Below are positions 10,001 to 22,877 of a DNA stretch of 64,000 bases, piece after piece. The notes beneath the pieces were generated by a model. The model saw nothing but the letters and a program-made list of their open reading frames with translations, was not told the origin of the DNA and searched no databases. The stretch spans positions 411,466 to 475,465 of the forward strand of contig BFEA01000020.1 of NCBI GenBank assembly GCA_003427395.1. The letters are read 5' to 3'. Origin of the DNA: Chara braunii. Lineage: Eukaryota; Streptophyta; Charophyceae; Charales; Characeae. Numbering within the stretch: the stretch's first letter is position 1; the number at the start of each line of letters is the position of its first letter. The translations under genes and the position numbers were made by a program.

Positions 10001-12177
10001 GAATGTGGTGGTGACTGCATTCCAAGCTCTAGTCCCAAGAGCGGCCCAACCTTGAATCCCTTGGGACTGCATCCCAAATACCATAAAAAGGTGCAATCGA
10101 GAAGGAATGCGAGAACAAGTCACCACCAAGTGGCCTAGCTGAGTTGGTACACCCCTGAACTGTTGAAATAAAGACCTGAGTGCTGACGGAGTAAATACTA
10201 ATTCTGAATTACCTAGGACCCGTCAGTTGCTTGATGATGTCTCAAGACCGTAGCTCTTTAAAAATGAAAAGAGAGGGCTCAATGATGTCTCAAGGCCGTA
10301 GCTCTTTAAAAATGAAAAGAGAGGGCTCAAGGCCGTGGCATAAAGAAGAGAAAAAAAAGAAGAAAGAAAAGAGAAGAAGTCACCGAGAGGGTTCTCACTT
10401 CTGTGCTTCATGCGTTCTTCCTGCCTCAGCGAGCATTGCCGCGTACACAATCTTGTATGGCTGGAAAGGCAGCAGGACACACTGGGGATTTCCGAGAACC
10501 TTGGCATATTCATAAATCTCTGTGCGCTGCACACAACAGATAGAGGTTTTCCACCACAAATACACAGAGACAGACCAAAATCACAACCAACCCCAGCACG
10601 TATAATAGAATTGAATTCAATATGAGGGTAAACTGTGTTGATAGGCAGAAAACTCGTGAAATTGGAAAAAGTTTGAATGTCCTTCCCTACCCTGTTTCAA
10701 GTTTCAAATATTTTCCGACCGTATTCCACACATAGGTTGGTCGTGTACCGCATTTTCACTCCCTGCTTTCTCCCCTCCTCCTCCTTGCCATCCTGGTCAT
10801 CCAACAGCTTCTTCTCCCACACGGTGCTGCTGCTCATCTTCACCCGCAAAAAAATCCTCTCTTTCAGCCCAAACACTGCTTATAACATTCAATTTCAAAT
10901 ATGAGGTGCATAGCTGAGAAATCCCTACCAGTTTTTGCCATTCGACCACTGTGCGGCAAGCCATCAATCTCACATACCGATCAAACCACAGGTTAGTGAC
11001 AAAAGACTAAAGCCTGACAATAATTACCCCAGCCTTGCTAATTCCCTCCCTAATTGTTAAGCACTAACAGCTGTCCCGTCCCCGAATTTGTGATTTTGAC
11101 AAATACTTATAGACGACTCATACAAGCTTGCATAATTCATGCAAAGTTCCTGTCCTCACATTTTTGGTATCCAACACCAATAACAACAACATCAATTCTG
11201 ACTAGAATTAAGGGGCCAACAAAACAGCTCCTGTCAATGTGCCTTTCACACAGTCCTCCAATCACCAAAATCATGCACGCAACCAAATATGGCTTGGCCT
11301 TTCTCATAACGTATTGTGGACTCGACAAACTACCACATATCTCGAATTGACGCTTTGGAGAAGGGCACTGTGACATTTCTGCATGAACAGAAATTGCCAC
11401 GAAGTCCAAATAATGCCTCCAACTGGGCGATCCACATGGAGCTGGAACACGAACATGGAGACCCTTGCTGCGTACCTGAATAGCCTCTGGAGTGACAAAG
11501 CTTCGAGTGCCCTTCCAATGATCTGCTCCAATCAGACAAACCCTTGCTGTTGAAGAATATGCCTCCAACTGGGCATCTGCCACCATGTAGCACATATGGG
11601 CTGCTGCTACCTGTAACAAAACCCAACACGTGTCATGTTAACCGTGTGAGGCCCCACGAAAAAATGGAGCATGCAATAGGAAACGGAGTGCTCACTGGCA
11701 GGGTCCATAGTTTTAGTAGTTTGCCAGAGCACTCAGGGGTCTTGAGCAACAGCCAAATGTCCGCCCTCAACCACCAAGCGACCTTCGACACACCACTGCT
11801 CCTGAAGCAAAGTTATCGAACCACTGCATTTTTCCAAACCAAAAGCACCGACCAAAAAAGGTTTGCGCCAACTGCCAGCAAAACGAAACAATAATATGAA
11901 TGTTTTTCCACCAGCCACAGGTGAATAGCAGCACCACTGCTGAGCCCCACACAAAGCAGATGTACAAAGTGACCTTGCCAATGCATACCAAGCTGTCACA
12001 TAAAATTCATATGGGAAAGAAGAAACAAAATCCAAATGCAACCAAGCACGCCAGGAATTATTAAAACAATGAAGAACCTGAACAGAAAGAGTAGGTGTAA
12101 TTTGTAAACAAAACAACAAGTAATGCCAGTGCAGCTGCGCCCGCACATGGAAAACACCAATGAGATATCTGTGGTCT

Positions 12178-12270
<93 letters not shown>

Positions 12271-12755
12271 NNNNNNNNNNNNNNNNNNNNNNNNNNNNNN
12301 NNNNNNNNNNNNNNNNNNNNNNNNNNNNNNNNNNNNNNNNNNNNNNNNNNNNNNNNNNNNNNNNNNNNNNNNNNNNNNNNNNNNNNNNNNNNNNNNNNNN
12401 NNNNNNNNNNNNNNNNNNNNNNNNNNNNNNNNNNNNNNNNNNNNNNNNNNNNNNNNNNNNNNNNNNNNNNNNNNNNNNNNNNNNNNNNNNNNNNNNNNNN
12501 NNNNNNNNNNNNNNNNNNNNNNNNNNNNNNNNNNNNNNNNNNNNNNNNNNNNNNNNNNNNNNNNNNNNNNNNNNNNNNNNNNNNNNNNNNNNNNNNNNNN
12601 NNNNNNNNNNNNNNNNNNNNNNNNNNNNNNNNNNNNNNNNNNNNNNNNNNNNNNNNNNNNNNNNNNNNNNNNNNNNNNNNNNNNNNNNNNNNNNNNNNNN
12701 NNNNNNNNNNNNNNNNNNNNNNNNNNNNNNNNNNNNNNNNNNNNNNNNNNNNNNN

Positions 12756-12852
<97 letters not shown>

Positions 12853-12901
12853 CTTGGGTCCGCATAGTTTTCTGATCATCTACCAATAACCGGCGTTTTT
12901 G

Positions 12902-12966
<65 letters not shown>

Positions 12967-13178
12967 ATGACATGGTCACCTTCGCTATTTTCCTGCTCAG
13001 CTCAAAATAATTAGAAAACCACTTTCCATGTTCTGAACCCCTTGCTTTCTTTTTTCTTTTTTGGAACCCCTTGTTTGATGGGCAAGCAGAGCACAACATA
13101 CAGACAGAAGAGGAAGAGAGACAGAGAGAGCTGGAGACTACAAACCAAGCGCCAAACCACAGTTGAAGGCGGACGGAA

Positions 13179-13252
<74 letters not shown>

Positions 13253-16200
13253 TCTGGAATAAGAGAGAGAAGGTATGCCTTGCTGAGATTCCCGCATTCT
13301 GCTGTGATTTCTAGTGTGTGTGTTTGTGAATGCCTGCTGGTCTGCGTGCCTGTCTGAGTGCTTGTCGGCCAGAGTGTGTGTGTGACCCGCAAGGGTACTT
13401 GCTGGTTGAAAGACCCCGCAGGGCCGGTTCTTACCTGTGGCCGTGACTTTGTGGGTTGCAGCGGGGAAAACACTCAGTAGTGCGGGTACGGGTAAAACAC
13501 TCAAGAGCAGCGGGGAAAACACTCAAGTAGCAGGTAGGCCAGCACACTCAAAAGTGTCCGGTACTGGAGACAGAGGGGAAGAAGAAAACATTTTTAGAGG
13601 CCCAGTAGCGGTAGGTTAGAGGTAGGCCGGTACCAGTCCAAGTAGTCTGAGTCTAGGGCCTGTACGGATGATATCAGAGCCTGCAATGATGGTTCCCTCT
13701 GAAAGGGAGGAGGTACTGGTTGCTGGGAGGCCGCTCGGACTAGGAAGTCACCGCCCAAGACGCCAGTAGGCCGCTATATCTTCAGGAGGAGCAAGCGGCT
13801 CCTCCTTTGCGGTGTGCAAGGATTGGCGACATACTGCTGGAGCCAAGCACTGGACTTGGAAGCGCTGCTGGGAGGAGGAGAGCAGCTGCGCGCTCAGCCT
13901 GGCTGTGGCGAGCAGCCCAGCCTGAGGAGGAGGAAGAAGCGGGCGAAGGAGCTGCATCTGGAAGGCCCCAGTTGGGGTAGTGCCACACAACGAAGCTCGA
14001 GGCAGAGTCAGGCATGGCAGCTTAGTGAGCAGCGGCATAGCTGCTTTGTGTTGTGCTTTGGACAGGAGTGCAGCAACATAGCTGTTTTGCTTTGTCCTTC
14101 GCACAGGAGGGCAGAGCCCTTAGTAGTCCGCCATTGCCTAGGCATGTGAGAGGAGGAATAAGGGGGGGAAGCCATAGCTATGGTGGACCTGTTGTTGTGT
14201 CAGCAGTAAGAGGGAATTTCGGATATTGATTCTGGTTCATCCACTCATTGTTGTTATTATTATTATTGGAAGAAGAATAAGATTGGCGAAGTCAAGGAGG
14301 AGGAGGAAGGTGGAGAGAAAAGGGGGGTTTGTCATCGGTCTTGCTGTTGTACATCTTCTTATTCTTCTTATTCTTCTTCTTTCTCTCTTCTTTGGTCTCT
14401 ATCTCTTCGCAACTTCTTTCATTTCTTTCGCAATTGGGTGGCATTGTCTTCCATTGTGAATTTGCACTTTGGGAATGACCAGGGTCGTAACATTTGTCTC
14501 CTTCACGATGTCGTTTCGGACATGCAGATGTCCGCACAGACTGGTGGTCTATTCAGAACCTGGGCCACGTTGGAGGCCTCCTTCAGGCAGGTTTGAGACT
14601 GACCTTTTGGCCAAAGGAAAGTATAGTCCCTTAATCTCTATCTTCGTCTTGCTCATCATCCCTCACCTCATCCGTGGTATCTCCCGATGTGTGTGTCCAA
14701 GGAGGGACCTTTCTTCAATGTGTGCGGTCCCTCCCTTTTCTCTCACATGTGTGGTGTTTGATGGGTTGAGTCTTTCGCTGCGCTACATTGTGCTATTTTT
14801 GTATGTATATGCCTGTTGATGCTTCGCTGATGCTGCATTGTCCATTCGAGTCCTCAGCATCACTTTGCTGATCCTTGGATCTATATGCATCGCTCGGCTT
14901 ATATCGAGCATGTATCAGTTGGTGTCCGAGCTGCGCGAGTCTGGCGATTGATTGACTGATAGATACATTGATTGATTGATTAATTGATTAATTGACCAAT
15001 TGATCGATTGATTGATTAATATTAATTGATCGATTCATTGATTGATTGATTAATATTAATTGATCGATTTATTGATTGATTGATTAATATTAATTGATCG
15101 ATTTATTGATTGATTGATTAGGAATTATTAACCTAATTAAACTTCTTTAAAGTTCTTTTCCAATTATTCGCAATTTCTGCCTAGTAAAATTTCGAATTTA
15201 TTTATTTTCCGGAAATGCAAAATTCTCTCTTTTGCTCAATTCATTTTTTTATTACTTTTGAATTACGCATTATTCTGTGTCCAAATTTTTCAATTTTTTT
15301 TTCTTTCTGAAATTTGAAAATTCCACTGCAGGTACAAAAAAATCCAAATTTTTACTTGGATCTCATCTTCCCCCAATGAAGTCGGAATCCTCACTCGGAG
15401 AAGACTTGACCTGTTCCTAACTAATGACCCGGTACTTCAGCTGGTCCACAAGGTAGATCACACCACTGATCCTCTATCAGACCATAAACCCGTGCAGTTA
15501 GAACAGGAGGTAGAGCTCGTCCACAGAAACAATATAAAGTCCGATTCGCTTACCAGGAGCCAGAGGACTGCTGGTTTACCAGAACAGAACTTCTAGAAAC
15601 AGCTCCCGACATAGTGAGAGTCTACGAGAGAGATAAGAAAGGTAAAGGTCCTGCCTTGGACTGAGTTATTCTCAGAGGACCTCGAATTTAAGCCGGCGGG
15701 AGTGAACCGGTATTCACCAGTTTGCAGTAGCCGATGCAGATCCCAGGGCTCGATCCCTAGTCCTCACCTTACATGTGTACAGTATCTGTGTCGACCCCGA
15801 GTTTTTAACCCGTGACCTGTGTATTTGTAACTGTTGGTAGACTGTCGTAGGGTCTGTAGGTAGCAGGGGTTCGATCTGTAGGTCTGTCGAGTAGAAGTCT
15901 TAGGGAGTTCTAGAAGTCGTAGCTGCTACAGTCCTCAAGGGTCAAGGTCGTAGCTGCTACAGTCTTCGAAAGGCCAGGACCCAGACTTCCGGAAGGTCCT
16001 AGTAGTGGCCTTTCGAAGTTGCTCACGTTTTGGCTGAGGCAAGTGGGCAAGTGGGCAAGTGGGCAAGTGGTGAGCCCAACTGCAGTACGTCGGCAGTGCG
16101 ACTGCATCGAGTTGGCAGTGCAAACCCATGCAGTCAGCAGTACCGGTCCCAGACAGTCCTAGTCCAGTCAAGCAAGTACCGCATGGGATTGTGTGCACCA

Positions 16201-19200
16201 CGGGCAAGGGAAAGGGCCAGACCAACGAGCTACAAAAGTATAAATCAAAGGGCAGCGTCCAGCCATTCATTCATTCCTGCGTGAGCCATGCGGAAGCGCT
16301 GCTACAGCGACTTGTGCGAGGTGGTATGCAGTGAGCCAGAGGGAGAAGTGGGCGAGAGAGAAGGAGCTTCGCCATAGCGATAGGGTAGCAGCGGCCATAG
16401 CCACCATAGCCATAGATAAAGTTCAGCGTGTGTGTGTGTGTGTGTACAGAGTATCGTGTGTGGGATATCCAGGGTGATCCTGTGTGTGCGAACAGAGAGT
16501 TGTACAGGCGCTGTGCCGCCATAGCCATCTGAAGTGAACTTGTATTTGAGTTGTGTTCTGGGTTACCATATTTCCGAGTTTTGAGTGGGCGCTTGTCGCT
16601 AGTTTGCTGCACATCCTGTTTGCATGCATGTGATGAGTGAAAGAAAGCGAGTCTGATTGCATCTTGCAGCAGCAGGCCAAATTTCGTTTTCTAATGGTAA
16701 TGATGAAATAATTTCTTTGAAGAGAGCGAAGCTGAATAATGACTCAGCCCATCAAACGATAGCAGAAGCAGGGCTGGGTGAGGCACCAGATGCAGTTGGC
16801 TCAATCGCACACCCCAAGAAAAGAAATGCATCCGGAAGGTCGATTGGCAAACCCCTCCTCCTGCCTGAGCCAATGACATCCTTAAGAACAGATAAGGCTA
16901 AGCCGCCTCCGAAAGAGTACTTGGTCCCAATAATACTCTCTGACTCTGCTTTGGGACTGATGCTACTTACAAAGAAGACAAAAGATAAAACTTTGAGCCT
17001 TCCCACTCTGGAAAACCCAAACCTCCCCTCAGCAGATCAGATACCGGATCTGGTAAACGACCACGTGTTGAATCTGACAAAGTACTGTAGGATTCTGGCT
17101 GAGCCAAAACCAGGTCGGCATGTGGTAGAGTTGAAAGGACAGGTCAAGGCTCTCTTTCACATTGTTTTTATGGGTGTATAGTGCACTAAAAGGGTGCACC
17201 GGTACCAGGTTTCTAACTTGCTGGCTCCAAGCAGTGAGAGTGCCTCATCTATTTCTCTAACCTCTGAGTGCACAGCGAAAGAGATAACGGACTGGATGCC
17301 GAAAACTAACGCCATAGTCGTGGTATCAGAGCCCAAATACAGAACCTTGGTCATTGCCTCAGCTATGTCACTAAAGCTCCCCAAAAATGACACCCGCATC
17401 CAACTACCAAGCGGGGCAGACCCAAATGATGCTTCTGCCACCTAAAATCTGTATTGCCAGCTGGAATATTAAGGGATTGGGTGACACCGCAGAAAGACAT
17501 AAGAGATCAAGGATTCCCGCATGGATGCATCGGGAGGGAATTCAGATTTTGTGCTTACAGGAGACTAAGCTTAATATGGATAAAATAGATAAAATCCGAC
17601 CTTGGTGGCAGGGCCCTCAATTCTAGGCCCCCGCAAGGGGATCCAGAGGAGGTACCCCCATCTTCATCAATAAGGACCTAGACTGTATAATTCTTGACTC
17701 ATATGCGGACCTGTCGGGCCGACTAGTTTGGGTTAAGGTAGTGGTGGAAGATGAGGACTGGGTTAATGTCTCAGTGTATGCCCCGACAGGCTACATTGAT
17801 CGCGCATCGTTGTTTGCCAACCTACCAGCCTCCATTCCAAACGCTGAGAATATGGCAATTCTAGGCAACTGGAACACAATTTTGAGTCCGGGCTTAGACA
17901 CTCCTAAACTCTCTCCAATGAGAGAGGATGCCAATCTACTGTTAACCTTTTTAGGCCCAGCGTTTACCGTTGGCACGATAACTGGTACATCAGCGGTAAC
18001 CTCTTTAGGATCTCAAGAGTTCGTGGATACCTTCAGGACTCTAAACCCGGATACTAACGGACATTGGTGGTTCGGGGCCAGTCCGAACGAGTTCACCCTA
18101 CCTCCGAGTAGGAGGTTGGACTTCATATTCGCAAGGGGAGTCCTTCGGGAACGGGTGTCTGACCTCAGAGCTCCGCATCTCCTCAATGTCCGACCACTAT
18201 CCCATATTTTTTGAGATCATAACTAAAGAAACAGTGGAAAAGGAAAGGCCGCCGTTTAGGCTAAACATCAACAACCTGAAGGACAAAGGAATTCCACAAT
18301 GGATAACTAACCAGATGCAGGCTTGGCCCCTAGCTAAAAGTCTGTTTGAAAAGGAAGAGGATTGGGCCGACATGGGTATCCAAATTATCAGAACAGCCAT
18401 GATCGAGTTTCCCCTCATGAAAGCGGCTAGACAATATTGGAAAGAGGCCCAAATTAAAAGAATAATTGAGAATTCGGAAAGCAATATGGGCATAGAACCG
18501 TTTGTGGACTACTACTGGGCACGGAAAAGGAAGGAAGCCCTTACCACCCAGCTGGAGGAGATTGAACAGCAAACAGAAACAGACTGGGTCGAGTGGTTGA
18601 AGCTACGCGGGATAACAGTTTACGACAGAATGACAAAACCAACGTTTCGGTCCCTGGTCCTGCGTCAAGCGAAACCACTAATAAGGGAATTCCAACACCC
18701 CTTTTCCCTAGATGCGCCACTAGCCCATGACACGGTCATCTTGTGCCAATATGCTCTCGAATAAGTCAGAGATATTGTATCCACGCGCAGACCATACAAT
18801 CACTTTGACACAGACCTATCCAATGAGTCTGACTTTTGGGACCTCATACGTGGACAGATTACAGTCAGCGACAGAGACAGAATGGATGTCCCTCTGACGG
18901 AAGAAGAGATACACAATGTAATAAAAAAGATGGCCCTTGGTAAATGCCCGGGGCTAGATGGCTTGCCTGTTGAACTATTTCTTAGTACGTGGGAAGCGTT
19001 CACCCCTTCTACAGGATATCTACCAAAAGGCTTTGTTAAAGGGGTGATCTCCCTACTGTTCAAGAAGGGAGACAAGAGAGAAGTCCTCAACTACCGTTCG
19101 ATCTCTATCTTGAACATTGTTTATAAAATATTGGCCAAGACCCTAGCTTTGAGGTTGGCAGACCTACTTCCCGACTTAGTGGGATGGGAATAAGGGGCCT

Positions 19201-22200
19201 CTGTAAGACGGCGGTCAATATTTGAGAACATTCTAACAGCGGTACAAGCACTAGAGATCATTGGGAAAGAGAAACGAGCGGTCGCAGTCCTTCTGTTGGA
19301 CATGGAAAAGGCCTACGACAAGGTAGGTTGGGCCTTTGTGTCCACTACCTTGAGTAAGTTGGGCTTTGGCTTGGGCTTTAAGACATGGACCAATACAATG
19401 TACGAAGACTCCATCTCAACTGTACAAGTCAACGGCTAGCACAAGGAGTTCACCGGAACGGTATCATCACTGACAAGATCGCCGAGGCAGGGTTGCCCGC
19501 TAGCCCCCCTTCTGTTTGTGTCAGAACTAGAAATTTTGTCAACAGCTAGCACAAGGCAACCCTGCCTCGGTACAGATTGTGCCACAAGGAGTTCACCGGA
19601 ACGGTAGGCTATCACCACGAGCGGTGCAAATTGTGCCACAAGGAGTTCACCGGAACGGTATTGAGAGCGGCGATTTGTCAAAAACTGCTCGCTGCAAGCA
19701 CAGCACCGAGGAGATTGCTGCTGCAGTCCGCAAGTTCCACCCGTCACAAGCAATCTGCCCATCGATGATGAAGAAATTGAACGATTATTACAGGACGCAG
19801 GGTCGTCCGCCAGTCGCGAAGGATCCAGTGGATTTGGAGCAGGATCAGCACACAGAGGGGGAGGGTGGTCATGACACACCTTCGTCGCGGGCAGATTACA
19901 GGGCAGGTCCAACGCCGGAGGAAGGGACCGGCATTGGTTTGGGATCAACCTCCATCGGGAACATAGCATTCCGCACTTGCACTGATGATGAGATGCCATC
20001 AGAGATTGCAGAGCACTTGCGGGGTCCCGTCTTGGCTTCCACTCGCCCACCACGACCTCCCTCAGCCAGTGCGATGCTGCAGCAGACATCCATGGCCGCT
20101 TTTGTCGTTGATGAGCTCCAAAGAGAGTTTGACCAACCGATCGCCTCATTCTTCTTCGAGAACGCTATTGCATTCAACGTTGCAAGATCAGACTCCTATA
20201 AGAACATTGAGAGGATCATGACCAAGGCGGCCAGGTCGCGGAAGACGTTGAAACTGCCAGGCTACAACTTCTTGAGGACGGCGGCACTCCCCACGGAGTA
20301 CAAAATTGTGGATACTGATTTGGACAAGATCAGTGAGCCATGGGATGTCACAGGCCTCACTTTCATGACGTACGGTACGACAACGACCAGCAACAAGCCG
20401 GTCATAAACTTCATTGTGGTCAGGGATTCGAGGGCTGTCATGGTGAAAAGTACTGATATGGAGGGGAAGGACAAGTCCCCTCCGGCTTTGGCGAGGATGT
20501 GGGAGGAGGTCATCAGGGAGTTGGGGTTGCATAGGGTCCATGCCATATGCACCGACTCGGCACAGGTGAACATATCCGCAAGGATAATACTAGCTGACCA
20601 CAACGACTCGACGATCAGGAGCATTCCTTGGGTTCCATGTGCATGCCATGTGTGCAACCTGCTCATGTGCGACATCGCATGGATTGCAGAGGCGATTCTG
20701 CAGAGCAGAGAGATCCCCACATTCATCAAGAGACACCAAAGAGCATTGGTGATGTTCAAGAGGGCCGGGAGGGAGTATAAGACACAATTGGGCATAAAAG
20801 ATGGTAGGCCGTTGGAATTGATCCAACCAGGGGAAACTAGATTTGGCACAAACTTCGTCATGTTGCAGCGACTACGCGGGGTGGAGGCAGTGTTCTTGGC
20901 GACAATGTCCCATGCACGTTCAACGACTTGGACTACGTGGAGATCATGAACACTCTGGCGCACTTTGTTGCGCTTTACACCAAAAATTTGAAGGAGTACA
21001 AAGAGTGTTGGAGGTCCTTTGAAAGTTTCCATCACAAAACTCCGGAGTGGATTCGACCGAACTCAAGAGGCTTTGGCATGCACTCACGTTTCACCGGCGC
21101 AATGGTGGTTGGCATATAGGAAGAATCACAAGTTGTTGCAGAAGATTACAGTCGCAGTGCTCAGCATGTGGACAACCGCCTCTCCATGCGAGAGCAGCTG
21201 GTCCACCTTCGACCTCATTCACACAAAGAGGAGAGATCTATTGAGCCCGGAGAATTTGCAAATGCTCGTCTTCATCCATTGAAACAAGAAGTTGTTGAAG
21301 ATGTCGAAGAGGAAGATCGGGTTTGTTAACACCGAGCGACTGGAGTGGGAGACACCGAAGGACTTGGCTCCCTACGATGGCTTCATGCAAGACGGGGAGT
21401 ACGACCCGGAGGAAGTGAAGAGGGCAGCGAACTGGTCCAAATCTCGTGGACGTACATCGAAGTCGACCAAATTCGAAATTCGGGAGCTTGTAGAGGAGAG
21501 GGTGGACGACGGGGCATGGCTCCTTGATCTTTCTTACCGCCCTCGTCATCTTGCAGATCATAACCATGGGAAGACCATTGTTGATGTTGACGACGAACAG
21601 CCTAGCCATGACAGGGAGTTGGTTCGAGTGGAACTCGTTGACACGCGATCGACTACAAGGTCTGGAGGCGGTTCATCTTCTTCGTCCCCCCGTGACCACA
21701 TCACGACGCCAGAGGAGGGTGTTCGTTCACGACGTCGTACTTCCATATTAGCCGATGCAGATTCGGTGCAGGGGACCGCCGCACTCTCAGGAGCACAGCT
21801 GACCCGTCATCCGCCACCAAGGCTCGAGGAGGCAAGCACCGCTCGTGGGACCACACTCGGTGGGTCGGCGCACGTCCCCCATGACAGTGATGCGGTGGAA
21901 GCAGATGCCTCTGTTGGCGCAAACATGGACGGCCCCATTGTTGTTGCTCCGGCGGAGGCTGATGCCGTAATTGATGCCCGTGGGGATGATCCGGTTGGTG
22001 AGCATGGGGATGATCCGGTTGGTGAGCATGGGGATGATCCGGGGGGTGCCACTGCTACAGATGGTGTTGTCGGTGCAGTGTCGGTGCGGACACAGGGACC
22101 GACGATGGTCCCATTACGAGCAGCGATGGGTTCTCCACTCCGGATCCGGGGTTGCGATTGGGGGAAAGATTGCCTCGCGTGGCTCGGCACAAGACTTTTG

Positions 22201-22819
22201 TAAGCACCTGGCTTCGATTTCCACAATGCGGACTGATGACGAGTCTAACACCCCTGATTGGGCCAGATTCAGCGGACCAACCCCGCCCACTCTTCGGTTG
22301 AACGAGGACATTCCGGTGGTCGCTGGGGAGGGCACACACGCCCAAGTTTACAGGCGGAGGCCCAAGCCAGTCCACGAAGGTGGAACGACCCCACCACATG
22401 ACATGAATGCACGGCGTGCAACGGTGTCACCACCCGACGTTGACGAGAGCAAGGTGCACCGAGTGAAGAGTTTGGCGGGCAAAAAGAAGGGAGGGAAGAA
22501 CAAGGAAAAGGAGGTAGCGGCACCCAAGACAAGAGGCAGAAGAAGGAACGGAAGCAAGACTGTCACGCCGCAAGAGACCTTTGGAGAAAAGAGTGTTGTT
22601 GTTCGACAGGCGAAAAGGAAGAAGGCTTGACGAGTTCAAAAGAAAGCCGCGGCAGCAGATCGATCGCTGAAACGCGGACCGAAGATGAGGAGGAAAAGTG
22701 TGCAAGAGCACGATCAATCGAGTAGCAGCAGCTCTTGGCCTTCCTCGTCTTCGTCCCGATCGGGGTCGACATCGTCGTCATCTGACACGGGTAGCAGCAG
22801 AGAATGAAAGTGTGTTCTT

Positions 22820-22877
<58 letters not shown>

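Noticed and set aside
12061-12964. Long open frames of RERERE or LSLSLS across the N gap
   Set aside because: They are translations of a CT/GA dinucleotide repeat and unknown bases.
19436-20149. 237-codon minus frame overlapping the hAT element
   Set aside because: It is antisense to the clearly recognisable transposase and has no motif.
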